A DNA stretch of 57,432 nt from an archaeon (GTDB taxonomy: Archaea > Asgardarchaeota > Thorarchaeia > Thorarchaeales > Thorarchaeaceae), in assembly GCA_024275415.1 (NCBI GenBank), contig JAJRZD010000050.1, positions 1-57,432 of the forward strand, written 5' to 3'. A model generated the notes under the pieces. It did no database searches, was not told the DNA's origin, and worked only from the letters and a program-made list of their open reading frames with translations. Shown piece after piece: positions 1 through 8,912 of this stretch (the stretch's first letter is position 1; every line of letters begins with the position of its first letter). Position numbers and translations under genes: made by a program.

Positions 1-1798
1 AGAGGTCTCACCCGAAATCGCAAAGTATGACGGCATGTACTATGCAGAAACTGGTTTCCACCTGAAGCCACTTTACGAGGCAGACTTCACTGAGTTTTGG
101 ACGGAGGTTGAGTGGTTCAATGAAAAGAGCGTGGCTGTGTACAATCTCGCGTATGACCTCGTCAAGGGTCTCATTCCTCACGCGACTGTTTACCAGACCA
201 TGATAATGCCTCCGACTTGGGGAATTGGTGACGAACTCTGCGCAGCCTACGAGGTCAAGGCGGACGCTTACGCGACTGGCTGCTACTATGCGGAGAACAA
301 CCCGTGGTTGCTGTACGAGTCTATCAGGCGATACAAGGCATCAATGCCCGATAAGCCCATGTTCATGACAATCTGGGGCACAATATGGGACTTCCTCAAT
401 GAGGCTGGCGATGGGCTATACTATCGATATGGTAGCTTTGAGCAGATCCGTAGGGAGAGCTGGGTGACCTATGTATCCGGTGCAGATACGATTGGCTATT
501 TTGACTGGGGACCCGAGGCAAACAACAGCTATGATTGGCGCTGGGGACATGACCGGACCGATGTGCTTGGACGGCGGTTATGGGTCTACATCAATAACAT
601 AGCAGGGCAGTTATCATGGCTACCCACTCTCAGGTCAAGACCAGAGGTGCTCGCAGTTGGCAATGGTTATCAGACAGGGGAGGCAATACCTCATGTTTCT
701 CACCTCAAACTCTTCACCGAGTACGACCTTGTGAACCAGCGCCGTTTTGCAAAAGCAGACATTGACTTATCAAACTATTCGCTCACTCTGATGACCGACC
801 CTTGGCACTATAATGCGACAGTCCAGAAGCTGGACGAGTACGTGGCTAATGGCGGAAACCTAGTCTTCCTTGGGGGCATCCACGATGACCTATCCCCCGA
901 CTCCCCGAGGGCCAGATACAGCATTGAAACGAACACGAGCGAAGTGTGGTTCTCTGAACACATCCGTTTCAATGTCACGGAGCCGAATCTCCTTGATCTC
1001 AATTTCGTTCACGATGCACCTTATCATGAAACCCTGATGCTTGAAACGGCAAACATGACGGGTGATTTCCATCCAATCGGACAAGCGTTCCGATTCGAGA
1101 ATGATGTTCCCATTGCATTGAATGCATCGTCACTTGTGCTGTACCACAACTCCTCTCGTCCGAACAGTGGATGGGTCCTGTATAGTGGCACAATACACAC
1201 ATCCACCGAGCCAAACGTCACCGCAGAGAACTATGATTTTGATAATGAGCCCACACTTCGTGCGTTCTACCGTACTATTGTTCGGGCGTTTGCAGATTTC
1301 CTGAACATCACGAACTCGATCTCCCGGAATGACACCGAGAACCTCCTGATAACGCAGGGTCTTGTCGATGAGAACATCCTGATGGCTGCAATCTGCAATT
1401 TCGACGGCTCGCCACGCTCTTTCAACTACACTGTTGACCTTGACAAATTCGATCTGCCAGACGGCACATACTACGTGCACTCGCTGGACGAGAATATGTC
1501 ACTGGGAGCATACGGGACTGTTGATTCGATCCTCACGGTGCCAATGGATATCGTCACCAATGGCACAAGACTCCTGCTGATATCACAAGACCCACCTCAT
1601 CCCGACTATGCTATCAACGTGTTTCCTAAGGTTCCTACAGCAAGTGATCTACCACCTCTCCTAACTACAACCACTACGATACCTATCTCCGATGACACCT
1701 TCAACACAGTCCTGATGGTGCTAGTGGTTGGTTCAGGTGTGTCATTGGTCACTGTGGTAATCATCAATAGGAGAAAGACGCATGGTAAGAACCTTTGA
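1..1798 (+). CDS. secreted, C-terminally anchored glycoside-hydrolase-like protein (5' partial)
   Basis: The frame is open from base 2 through the ATG at 35, so the gene almost certainly starts upstream of the window. The visible 598 residues begin in a region rich in Trp, Tyr and acidic residues, which resembles the second half of a TIM-barrel glycosidase. A region near codons 200-290 (YVANGGNLVFLGG) resembles the amidotransferase-like trimerisation domain of family 42 beta-galactosidases. A beta-rich region with N-glycosylation-type NxS/T sites follows. The C-terminus has a Thr-rich linker (TTTTTIP), one membrane helix (about 25 residues) and a short basic tail (RRKTHGK), the usual archaeal surface anchor. 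The catalytic body is therefore expected outside the cell. The glycosidase link is inferred from general resemblance; I cannot name catalytic acids. It is convergent with the methyltransferase gene, with 135 bases between them that hold nothing I recognise. Confidence 0.6.
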   Translation, partial: EVSPEIAKYDGMYYAETGFHLKPLYEADFTEFWTEVEWFNEKSVAVYNLAYDLVKGLIPHATVYQTMIMPPTWGIGDELCAAYEVKADAYATGCYYAENNPWLLYESIRRYKASMPDKPMFMTIWGTIWDFLNEAGDGLYYRYGSFEQIRRESWVTYVSGADTIGYFDWGPEANNSYDWRWGHDRTDVLGRRLWVYINNIAGQLSWLPTLRSRPEVLAVGNGYQTGEAIPHVSHLKLFTEYDLVNQRRFAKADIDLSNYSLTLMTDPWHYNATVQKLDEYVANGGNLVFLGGIHDDLSPDSPRARYSIETNTSEVWFSEHIRFNVTEPNLLDLNFVHDAPYHETLMLETANMTGDFHPIGQAFRFENDVPIALNASSLVLYHNSSRPNSGWVLYSGTIHTSTEPNVTAENYDFDNEPTLRAFYRTIVRAFADFLNITNSISRNDTENLLITQGLVDENILMAAICNFDGSPRSFNYTVDLDKFDLPDGTYYVHSLDENMSLGAYGTVDSILTVPMDIVTNGTRLLLISQDPPHPDYAINVFPKVPTASDLPPLLTTTTTIPISDDTFNTVLMVLVVGSGVSLVTVVIINRRKTHGKNL

Positions 1799-1933
1799 GA
1801 ATGGTCAATCCATTGGGATTCCACACGGGTCTGGTACTCACGTACAGGGAATATCCCAATCGAATTGCTTGATCCTATGATTAAGGCAGAATAACTGTTT
1901 CAATCCCCGTAATGTGGGATCTGGATTCATAAC

Positions 1934-3238
1934 TTATCTTTTCACGCATTCAAGAATAATGAATTGAGTCCACCTGTCCGCATCAAAGGCAAGAAACCTC
2001 GGATGTTCCTGAATGTCCTCAATGGATGGCCGAGGTTCCACAATCTCAGAGATGGCAAAGCCAGCCTCTTTCAGAGCTGCACTATATTCGCTGAGAGTGC
2101 GATGGAATTGCCAGATAGGAGTGTTCAACCAATCAACCAAAGTACCACCCGAATCAAAGTATCGGTCGATCATTTTCAGGTATCGGTCCTCACCTCTTGG
2201 AGAGTCCAATGGGAACCGGATATCCACCGCGCCTATATATCCGAACACAGGATGGGGATTTGACCAGATGAACCTCCCGTCAGTCTTGAGTACGCGATGG
2301 ATCTCTCGGAACGCATTCTGGTAGTCTTGCACATCAGTTATGACCACGTTAGAGACCACCAAGTCAAATGTTTCGTTCTCGATATCATCCATCTCTGTTA
2401 TCGAACAATGGACGAACTCGCATCCGAGCTTCAACTCTTCTTCCTTCTGTCTGCAGAAATCGATGAATGTTTGTGAGTAGTCAACGCCTACAACTAAGGC
2501 GCCTTTTCGCGCGAGGTCCCGTGAGAAGTACCCGTTCCCGCATCCTGCATCAAGCACGCGAAGACCGGACACATCACCGATCAATGTCCACATTGCTGGG
2601 TCTATAACGAGTTCTCTGTTAGCATCCCGTCCTCGGTACTTGATCCAGTAGGCACTGTTCTCTTCCCACCTGCTCTGTTGGTCTTTGGGATCAACCACAG
2701 AATCCAATACCGATTGTAGTGGAGTGAAGAGCTTCAACTCCCTTCGCAATCGTAGCACACGATTCTCAATTCTCAGTGCAGCTTCCAACTCGATCTCCTC
2801 TCCTACCCGTGCACTCTCTGGAGTCCATGGCTTGACCTCTGGGTCACAGTCACCATCTGACAGCCCAACACCAACATACGAATGTTGCCAAGGATGCATG
2901 CCTTGGAACTCAGCATACAACAGGTCATAATGGTGAGTGCCGCACTCCTCGCAATGGAATTCGTAGGCATACGTTCTGTCCCAGAAGGATACAGGCTTCA
3001 AACGAGGAGGATTGCAGGTCCCGCATACGAGTTTCTGGGTGCTAGGGCACCAATAGAACCAACCAAAGTGATGCTCTCTGCTGCAATTGGCACATCGAAA
3101 GCGAGAATGCATCGAGCACCGATAGACGAACGAATCAAAGGTGTAGTCCCCTTTTCTGATGGGGTAGTCATTCTCGTATTGCTGAATCTTATTGCAGTAG
3201 AAGCAAGGCTGGTATTCTGCCGGCTCATAGAATCGCAT
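1934..3238 (-). CDS. class I SAM-dependent methyltransferase with N-terminal zinc-ribbon region
   Basis: The 434-residue protein has two parts. Residues 1-100 contain five Cys pairs or clusters (C12/C15, C41/C49/C52, C64, C72/C75, C96/C99), suggesting two or three zinc ribbons or knuckles. Residues 225-330 form a Rossmann methyltransferase core: motif I VLDAGCGNGYF at 228-238, an acidic end of strand 2 (GVDYS) and the motif IV region DLVVSNVVITDV, followed by the HRVLKTDGRF segment typical of UbiE/Methyltransf_11 families. The C-terminal aromatic region probably selects the substrate. A zinc-binding front half suggests a protein or nucleic acid target, but the substrate is unknown. The ATG at 3238 is preferred because a longer frame hits a stop 5 codons upstream and a TATA-like box lies about 25 bases upstream. 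Confidence 0.8.
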   Translation of the reverse strand: MRFYEPAEYQPCFYCNKIQQYENDYPIRKGDYTFDSFVYRCSMHSRFRCANCSREHHFGWFYWCPSTQKLVCGTCNPPRLKPVSFWDRTYAYEFHCEECGTHHYDLLYAEFQGMHPWQHSYVGVGLSDGDCDPEVKPWTPESARVGEEIELEAALRIENRVLRLRRELKLFTPLQSVLDSVVDPKDQQSRWEENSAYWIKYRGRDANRELVIDPAMWTLIGDVSGLRVLDAGCGNGYFSRDLARKGALVVGVDYSQTFIDFCRQKEEELKLGCEFVHCSITEMDDIENETFDLVVSNVVITDVQDYQNAFREIHRVLKTDGRFIWSNPHPVFGYIGAVDIRFPLDSPRGEDRYLKMIDRYFDSGGTLVDWLNTPIWQFHRTLSEYSAALKEAGFAISEIVEPRPSIEDIQEHPRFLAFDADRWTQFIILECVKR

Positions 3239-3260
3239 GCTATAATCTCATGTTCTTCAT

Positions 3261-3269
3261 CTTTTTAAT
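3261..3269 (-). promoter_or_regulatory. TATA-like box of the methyltransferase gene
   Basis: On the minus strand the sequence reads ATTAAAAAG, centred about 27 bases before the ATG at 3238. This spacing implies a leaderless or near-leaderless transcript, as is common in archaea. It is inferred from position and composition only. Confidence 0.4.
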
Positions 3270-3340
3270 CTGACACCTATATTGTGTTGTGACACAGGAC
3301 AATTTTGTTAAGTATACTTGTTCTACACCAACACAGGATA

Positions 3341-3916
3341 ATGTCCGAGAACATCGAACTATTGATACTCGAAGCAAAAAGCGCTGCACTCAAAGGGAAC
3401 ATGAACAGAGCCCGCGCCTTGTTTCGGAGAATCCTGAAGTTAGACCCGGAGAATCTTGACGCACTTATCTCGTTTGGCGTCCTTTTGAACTCCTCGCACC
3501 GATCTGCAGAAAAAGCGATGAAGCATCTTGCAAAAGCGGTAAGATTGGATCCCACGAACGGCATAGCATGGGCTCATCTGGGAGAGTCATTGATCCTGTT
3601 GAAGCGATACAATACGGCTGAGGAGTACATCAGACGGGCTACGAAGTTGAATCCTGAGAATGCAAGGAACTGGCATCGTCTGGGAAATGTGCTGGAAAAG
3701 AAAGGCAAGTACGAATAGGCGGCGGCGATGGTCCAGACATCACTGCAGATGGACGACACCGAGGAAACAGCGTGGCTCTCTCTTGGACGAATCTACATGA
3801 AACTCAGAGAATACGAGAAGGCGCACGATGCCTTTACTTTTGCACTCAAACTCGACCCCGATAACACGTACGCGAAAGAGTTTCTAAAAAAGGTAGGTTC
3901 ACTCCTTGGGGATTAA
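3341..3916 (+). pseudogene. TPR-repeat protein interrupted by an in-frame TAG
   Basis: The frame starting at ATG 3341 (MSENIELL) encodes tandem tetratricopeptide repeats: RALFRRILKLDPENLDAL, then AVRLDPTNGIAWAHLG, then RRATKLNPENARNWHRLG. It stops at TAG 3716-3718 after KGKYE. The same frame continues without a break (AAAMVQTSLQMDDTEETAW and one more full repeat ending at TAA 3914-3916). Filling the TAG with Glu restores a normal repeat (KYEEAAAM), so a single G-to-T change (GAG to TAG) or a sequencing error is the simplest explanation. TAG ends several other genes here (for example at 4428, 14250 and 18433), so general readthrough or pyrrolysine use is unlikely. Intact, the protein would be about 191 residues and act as a scaffold. 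A paralogous TPR gene lies at 33322. Confidence 0.8.
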
Positions 3917-3966
3917 TGAAGAGGATTTATCTATCATATCACTATTTACTCATTTGGGAGATCCTG

Positions 3967-4428
3967 TTGGTAGATAGGTACGTTGACATCTCTCAATACG
4001 ACTTTGAGAAGGCACTAAAGAAGTTCAACCCCCGGCTTGTCAAGCCCGAGGGAGTCTTTGAAGCGGTCTACAAGATTCCACTGGAGAACGGGCTTTCGAT
4101 ATGGGTGTACTCCACTATCGACACTCAGACAGGGGTTTCACGTGAGAAGGGCAGTGATGCGATCAGGACAATCCTCATGTTCGATGACAGGAAAATTGTC
4201 GAAGCTGCCCCAAAGACACTCAGGACAACAAACTGGGATGACAATCTTATCGAGAAGATTGAGAGCCTTATCGAGATGACAACCGACTATCTCGATCCCA
4301 GTGGTCATCCGCTCATCAAGAAAAAGAAGAAGGACGGGAAAGGCTCATTCTATGGATGTGCTCTCTATCCCGAATGCAAATACATCTACAAAGGCGAGAA
4401 GCCACTTGGTGACCTGTTCTCAGGCTAG
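3967..4428 (+). CDS. small protein with C-terminal half of a topoisomerase-type zinc finger
   Basis: The start is TTG 3967, because GGGAG lies 6 bases upstream. The frame also has an ATG at 3916 overlapping the TPR stop, but that would add an odd hydrophobic leader (17 residues). The protein is 153 residues. The first 110 (VDRYVDISQYDFEKAL..., FNPRLVKPEGVFEAVYKI, then beta strands containing IRTILMFDD) match no family I can name. The last 45 residues (KKKKKDGKGSFYGCALYPECKY) are the second half of the C4 zinc finger at the C-terminus of topoisomerase I (FxGCxxYPxC). The first CPxCG pair is missing and reads DPSGHPL. That half-finger suggests nucleic acid contact, but zinc binding may be lost. 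The gene is probably cotranscribed with the TPR gene. Confidence 0.65.
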   Translation: MVDRYVDISQYDFEKALKKFNPRLVKPEGVFEAVYKIPLENGLSIWVYSTIDTQTGVSREKGSDAIRTILMFDDRKIVEAAPKTLRTTNWDDNLIEKIESLIEMTTDYLDPSGHPLIKKKKKDGKGSFYGCALYPECKYIYKGEKPLGDLFSG

Positions 4429-4527
4429 TCCTTACAGCACTATCACCAAGCCTTTCTTAACATACTCCTAGCGTTTGTATTTCCCAAAAGACTATATCAC
4501 CGACATACAATTGGGCTGTTCAAACCG

Positions 4528-5259
4528 GTGAGGAAAGTGAATGGAGAGATAAGAGCAGAACAACACGACTCTATTGTCACAATTACAATCTCGCGTCCTG
4601 ATAAGTTGAATAGTGTGACAGGAGAGATGCTTGACGACTTTGCCGATAAAGTGTCCAAGTTCACGAACGACCCAGATATTCTTGGCATTGTCTTTACAGG
4701 AGATGGCGAGAAGGCATTCTGTGCTGGTTTTGACCTAAGGATGATTACGAGTTTCAGCAAAGAGGAAAAGCATGACTTCTTCAAGAAGCTAGAGAATATC
4801 ATTCGAAGCATCCGGCATGCGCGACACTGCATCACGATTGCCGCAGTGAATGGCTATGCCATCGGTTTTGGAGCCATGGTGGCAAGTGCTTGTGACTTCA
4901 GGTTCTTTGCTGAGAACGCTGCATTCAGGCTTCCTGAGATTGATGTCGGTGTCTTCCCCGGCGCTGGTGCAGCCTCTAACCTCATCCACCTCGTTGGACC
5001 CGCTCGCACAAAGGACATCCTGCTTACTGGAAGGATGGTTCACGCTGATGAGTGCCAACGGATTGGTATTGCAGATAGAATCATTCCACAAGACAAGCTT
5101 ATGAGTACCGTCATAGACCATATTGATAGCCTGATCAAGAAGGATCGGGCGATTCTGTTAAGAACGAAGAGCCTTATCGATACGATGACCGGACGAACGG
5201 TAGGCGGGGCTGATGAAACTGAAGCGACGTTCCTAGACGAGTGGTTAAGCGAGCTGTAG
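4528..5259 (+). CDS. enoyl-CoA hydratase/isomerase family protein (crotonase fold)
   Basis: The 243-residue protein has the full crotonase core: VTITISRPDKLNSV at the N-terminus, the oxyanion-hole segment AFCAGFDLRM, the second oxyanion segment NGYAIGFGA with ACDFRFF, and LPEIDVGVFPGAG. Of the two Glu residues used by hydratases, the first (in the GGGCEL position) is replaced (GFGAMVA) while the second (in LPEI) is kept. One Glu is the pattern of 3,2-enoyl-CoA isomerases, so isomerase or another acyl-CoA activity is more likely than hydration. The start is GTG 4528, set by alignment with the family; no strong ribosome binding site is seen. It is monocistronic, with no other fatty-acid genes nearby. 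Confidence 0.85.
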   Translation: MRKVNGEIRAEQHDSIVTITISRPDKLNSVTGEMLDDFADKVSKFTNDPDILGIVFTGDGEKAFCAGFDLRMITSFSKEEKHDFFKKLENIIRSIRHARHCITIAAVNGYAIGFGAMVASACDFRFFAENAAFRLPEIDVGVFPGAGAASNLIHLVGPARTKDILLTGRMVHADECQRIGIADRIIPQDKLMSTVIDHIDSLIKKDRAILLRTKSLIDTMTGRTVGGADETEATFLDEWLSEL

Positions 5260-5356
5260 ATGAATTATATTAAGGGAAAGCACCCTGAAACTAGCGAGCG
5301 TCAAGAAACCCCGTAGTCAATGCCCATTAGGTAGATGAACCAAGCCACAGGGATCT

Positions 5357-6310
5357 CTATATTTGCTCCAGTTCTTTTTGCAATTTGAAGAGCTTCTTTG
5401 CCAAATCAATAAGAAGAGTCCTATCTTCGACACCTTCGACCCATTCAGTTGGTAGTGCATCCCGTCCCAATCTTGCACCTGCGATAGCCCCTGCAATGCA
5501 CGCCTTAGAATCTGTGTCACCTCCCGAATTCGCGGCTTCAAGGACGCAGTCTTTGAATGAGTACGGATGTTTGATGTTCGCATAGACGGCACCCGCAACC
5601 GCTTCCTCAGCTACCCACCCGGCTCCAAGCATAATATGAGCGTCTTTTAGGTCTTCCATCCCCAGCACAATAGGAACCCTCATTATATATTTTGCAAATT
5701 CCTCGCTGATTCGAGCACTTTTTCGAATCAATTCGACAAGTATGTCAGCTGTATTGGTGCCATCAAGAGACCTTGCCACGAGGAATGCCGTGGCGAAGGA
5801 ACCGGCAGTCGCACATGGGTGTCCGTGTGTCATCAGCGACACGTGTGACGCCATGTTTGTCAATGCATCAATAGCGTGCGGATACGCAAGCCCGATAGGA
5901 GCAGCCCTCATGGCAGTACCGCAACCTTTTGAATGGACGACGCCCGATTCAGACCAATGGATGCCTGACTTGAGATTGTTGACTCCCCTCATGCAGCTGT
6001 TTCCAGGTGAACGTGTGCTGTCAGTGTTTTCCAACCAGTTGATGAACGCCCGTGTCATGCTCTCCATTATCGATTCAGTCCCAAAATCCTCTGCACCTAA
6101 AAGCCCTCTTGCCACAGCAATTGACATCTCAGTGTCATCAGTATAAGAACCTGGACTCAAGCCTCTGAATGGATAGAATGAACGAATCCCGTCTGGGGGC
6201 CACCTCGTCCGTATCTCATCATATGACAGGGACTCAGCAGGCGCCCCTAATGCATCTCCAATCGCAAGTCCCAGTAAGCAACCTTCATAGTGTGAACGCA
6301 CATCTGACAT
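5357..6310 (-). CDS. ADP-ribosylglycohydrolase family protein (DraG-like)
   Basis: The 317-residue length is typical for the family. It removes ADP-ribose from proteins or hydrolyses related ADP-ribosyl compounds, using two magnesium ions. Visible signatures are GLAIGDALGAPAE near the N-terminus, the metal-binding SYTDDTEM around residue 57, GCGTAMRAAPIGL, HGHPCATAGSFA, and the C-terminal metal site SGGDTDSKACIAGAIAGA. All the expected acidic residues are present, so the enzyme should be active. The ATG at 6310 has GAGAGG 4 bases upstream. No ADP-ribosyltransferase is in the window, so the target is unknown. Confidence 0.9.
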   Translation of the reverse strand: MSDVRSHYEGCLLGLAIGDALGAPAESLSYDEIRTRWPPDGIRSFYPFRGLSPGSYTDDTEMSIAVARGLLGAEDFGTESIMESMTRAFINWLENTDSTRSPGNSCMRGVNNLKSGIHWSESGVVHSKGCGTAMRAAPIGLAYPHAIDALTNMASHVSLMTHGHPCATAGSFATAFLVARSLDGTNTADILVELIRKSARISEEFAKYIMRVPIVLGMEDLKDAHIMLGAGWVAEEAVAGAVYANIKHPYSFKDCVLEAANSGGDTDSKACIAGAIAGARLGRDALPTEWVEGVEDRTLLIDLAKKLFKLQKELEQI

Positions 6311-6333
6311 GAAACCTCTCTATACTGTCCCAT

Positions 6334-6342
6334 GATTATAAG
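6334..6342 (-). promoter_or_regulatory. TATA-like box of the ADP-ribosylglycohydrolase gene
   Basis: The minus strand reads CTTATAATC 24-32 bases before the ATG at 6310. The expected transcript would have a very short leader. Confidence 0.35.
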
Positions 6343-6364
6343 TATGTATCTCAACACAACCTGT

Positions 6365-6680
6365 TCAGCTAGCAGTTCCTGATATACCCACTATTGAACT
6401 TGTCACTTCAGCAGGAGAAATCTGGAGTAAACCCCAGTATGCGGACAGGGCCCAACTAGCATAGGTCGTAACGGCGTTGATGTGACGGTCTACGACATGT
6501 CCGCACGACCTACACTGCACTACTGTCTTACTACATGGTCTACATGCCCCTTTGCGTCCCCTCTCCTCAAGGTGGAAGGTGTCATCCCACGACCTTTTGC
6601 CATAATCCCAATCCTTTCTATCATACCTGATGGCAAGATCGGTAAGGCTTTTCGCCTCCGACCAACACTCCGCCGGGGAA
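6365..6680 (-). pseudogene. truncated TnpB/OrfB-like C-terminal fragment beside the CRISPR trailer
   Basis: The minus strand is open for about 100 codons from the first CRISPR repeat down to TGA at 6365-6367, with no plausible start codon. It encodes a compact CxxC-x6-CxxC cluster (ACRPCSKTVVQCRSCGH) followed directly by VVDRHINAV. This matches the arrangement at the end of IS200/IS605-type TnpB (OrfB) proteins and Cas12f relatives, where a CPxCG zinc ribbon precedes the last RuvC motif DRDxNAA. The spacing between the Cys pairs is shorter than in typical TnpB, and the upstream RuvC-I/II parts are absent. The fragment ends abruptly at the array, so the rest was probably lost when the array or a rearrangement arrived. 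The TnpB assignment rests on this motif alone. Confidence 0.4.
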
Positions 6681-8815
6681 CTCTCAATCTTCTTTTCTGA
6701 AGCTTAGTCGATCCGGCCTTGATCTGTTTTATAAATTATTCATGAACAGTCTATACTTTCAATCTTCTTTTCTGAAGCTTAGTCGATTCGGCATCCTCGT
6801 CGCAACGAATTCTATTAGTTCTTCTTGGGTCTTTCAATCTTCTTTTCTGAAGCTTAGTCGATTCGGCGCCCGTGGAACAGGTCCGTGCCGGTGGGGTCCT
6901 CCACTTTCAATCTTCTTTTCTGAAGCTTAGTCGATTCGGCACTAGTGAACGCAAGAATCTCAATCGAAACCTACGAAACCTTTCAATCTTCTTTTCTGAA
7001 GCTTAGTCGATTCGGCACATATTCAAAGCAAGAGCATCATTATACTTCATAAAACTTTCAATCTTCTTTTCTGAAGCTTAGTCGATTCGGCCTTCTCTCC
7101 GCCCCACGTGGGCATCGTGAAGTTGATCCTTTCAATCTTCTTTTCTGAAGCTTAGTCGATTCGGCCTCTCCTCACAGCGAACTGCGTCGCCCCATACTAT
7201 GCCGTCTTTCAATCTTCTTTTCTGAAGCTTAGTCGATTCGGCGAATCAATCCGCACGCGGGGCATCCTACAGCCACTTACTTTCAATCTTCTTTTCTGAA
7301 GCTTAGTCGATTCGGCACAAATAGTATTTCAACACTATCACTAGAGATTTGGACTTTCAATCTTCTTTTCTGAAGCTTAGTCGATTCGGCTTTGCACAGG
7401 CAATCGGCCTTAACCATTACAACATTGTCCTTTCAATCTTCTTTTCTGAAGCTTAGTCGATTCGGCGTCCGTAAGGACGTGGAGAAACGAGACGGTTGGG
7501 AAAATGCTTTCAATCTTCTTTTCTGAAGCTTAGTCGATTCGGCACAAGGCACACATACCCAGGGGGTACTACGAGGGGCCACTTTCAATCTTCTTTTCTG
7601 AAGCTTAGTCGATTCGGCCTCATATCAGAGCGGATCTACGGTGCAGGGCTCCTGCCTTTCAATCTTCTTTTCTGAAGCTTAGTCGATTCGGCTTCTTAGT
7701 CTTCTTGAGCACTGCTAGCAAAATGACTATCTTTCAATCTTCTTTTCTGAAGCTTAGTCGATTCGGCGCTATGATACAGTTGTATATCTTTAGTGGAAAC
7801 GCATTCTTTCAATCTTCTTTTCTGAAGCTTAGTCGATTCGGCGTTTCCCGTCTTGAATAGACGTTTTGGGACTGTTCGGCTTTCAATCTTCTTTTCTGAA
7901 GCTTAGTCGATTCGGCTGTAAGAACGACGTTGAGATAACTGCTAAGTTGGTCGAACTTTCAATCTTCTTTTCTGAAGCTTAGTCGATTCGGCGCCATAGC
8001 GGTGGTCGCCTTCGACACGAGGCCTGAGTGCCCTTTCAATCTTCTTTTCTGAAGCTTAGTCGATTCGGCACAACTATGCTCTCGATTGTTGAGATTGAAG
8101 GAGGCTTCTTTCAATCTTCTTTTCTGAAGCTTAGTCGATTCGGCGGGATTCTAGGTATTACACAACCCAATGCTCCGACCGACTTTCAATCTTCTTTTCT
8201 GAAGCTTAGTCGATTCGGCTTTTTCAAAGTGAAATGGGAGATCGAATGTGATTCGCTTTCAATCTTCTTTTCTGAAGCTTAGTCGATTCGGCGTAGGAGA
8301 CTGCTGACGATCCGCAGGCGACGACTGAACCTTTCAATCTTCTTTTCTGAAGCTTAGTCGATTCGGCTTCAGAAAATGAGGTGACGGGACGGGCCCGTTT
8401 GGTGACTTTCAATCTTCTTTTCTGAAGCTTAGTCGATTCGGCTTGGCGATGATGACCACACACAATATTTATTGGCAGACTTTCAATCTTCTTTTCTGAA
8501 GCTTAGTCGATTCGGCACCGTTCATATAGACGGTGGCAAAAACAACAGTATTGTCTTTCAATCTTCTTTTCTGAAGCTTAGTCGATTCGGCTGTAGTCCG
8601 GTGCAGAGCCTGGGCGCAGGTATCCCTCGACTTTCAATCTTCTTTTCTGAAGCTTAGTCGATTCGGCTGAAGCAGGTAATCCATCTGATACACACAAAGT
8701 CAGATCTTTCAATCTTCTTTTCTGAAGCTTAGTCGATTCGGCGAACCAAAAACGTATTGGAGTAATAGCCATTACAACCTTTCAATCTTCTTTTCTGAAG
8801 CTTAGTCGATTCGGC
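6681..8815 (-). CRISPR. CRISPR array: 29 repeats of 37 nt, 28 spacers of 36-40 nt
   Basis: On the plus strand each repeat begins CTTTCAATCTTC and ends AGTCGATTCGGC. Repeat starts are 6681, 6756, 6831, 6904, 6980, 7055, 7129, 7206, 7280, 7354, 7430, 7507, 7582, 7656, 7731, 7806, 7880, 7956, 8033, 8108, 8183, 8256, 8331, 8406, 8480, 8555, 8631, 8706 and 8779. All appear identical except the first (6681-6717), which has two T-to-C changes (CTCTC... and GATCCGGC). Read on the minus strand, the repeat ends in ATTGAAAG, the usual 8-nt crRNA handle of type I/III archaeal systems. The degenerate repeat marks the old end, so transcription runs right to left and new spacers enter near 8815. No cas gene is in the window, so effector genes must lie elsewhere. 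Short open frames over the array are artefacts of the repeat. Confidence 0.99.
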
Positions 8816-8912
8816 CGCGTCAAAATAGTTGTTTTAGGATATAATTCTTTACCTGTGAGGGACGAATAGCGAAAACTGTCGATTTCCACTTTTTTGTTAA
8901 GGGGTATATATA
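8816..8912 (-). promoter_or_regulatory. CRISPR leader with TATA box
   Basis: This AT-rich stretch abuts the leader-proximal repeat. It contains TATATATA at 8905-8912, which for minus-strand transcription predicts a start near 8880 and a transcribed leader of about 65 nt before the first repeat. It also contains the T/A runs typical of leaders (TTTTTTGTTAA, on the plus strand). The orientation agrees with the repeat handle and the degenerate repeat at the far end. Confidence 0.6.

Noticed and set aside
3305..3340. Upstream extension of the TPR gene to 3305
   Set aside because: The added residues do not fit a TPR start, and ATG 3341 has an AGGA just before it. The earlier codon is a TTG near a TATA-like AT-rich stretch.
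3716..3718. TAG as a pyrrolysine codon
   Set aside because: TAG ends several other genes in the window, the site is an ordinary TPR helix position, and no pyrrolysine genes are seen.
6742..8772. Short frames across the CRISPR region on both strands
   Set aside because: They are translations of the repeat (the same peptide recurs every 37 + about 38 bases) and carry no start signal or codon bias.
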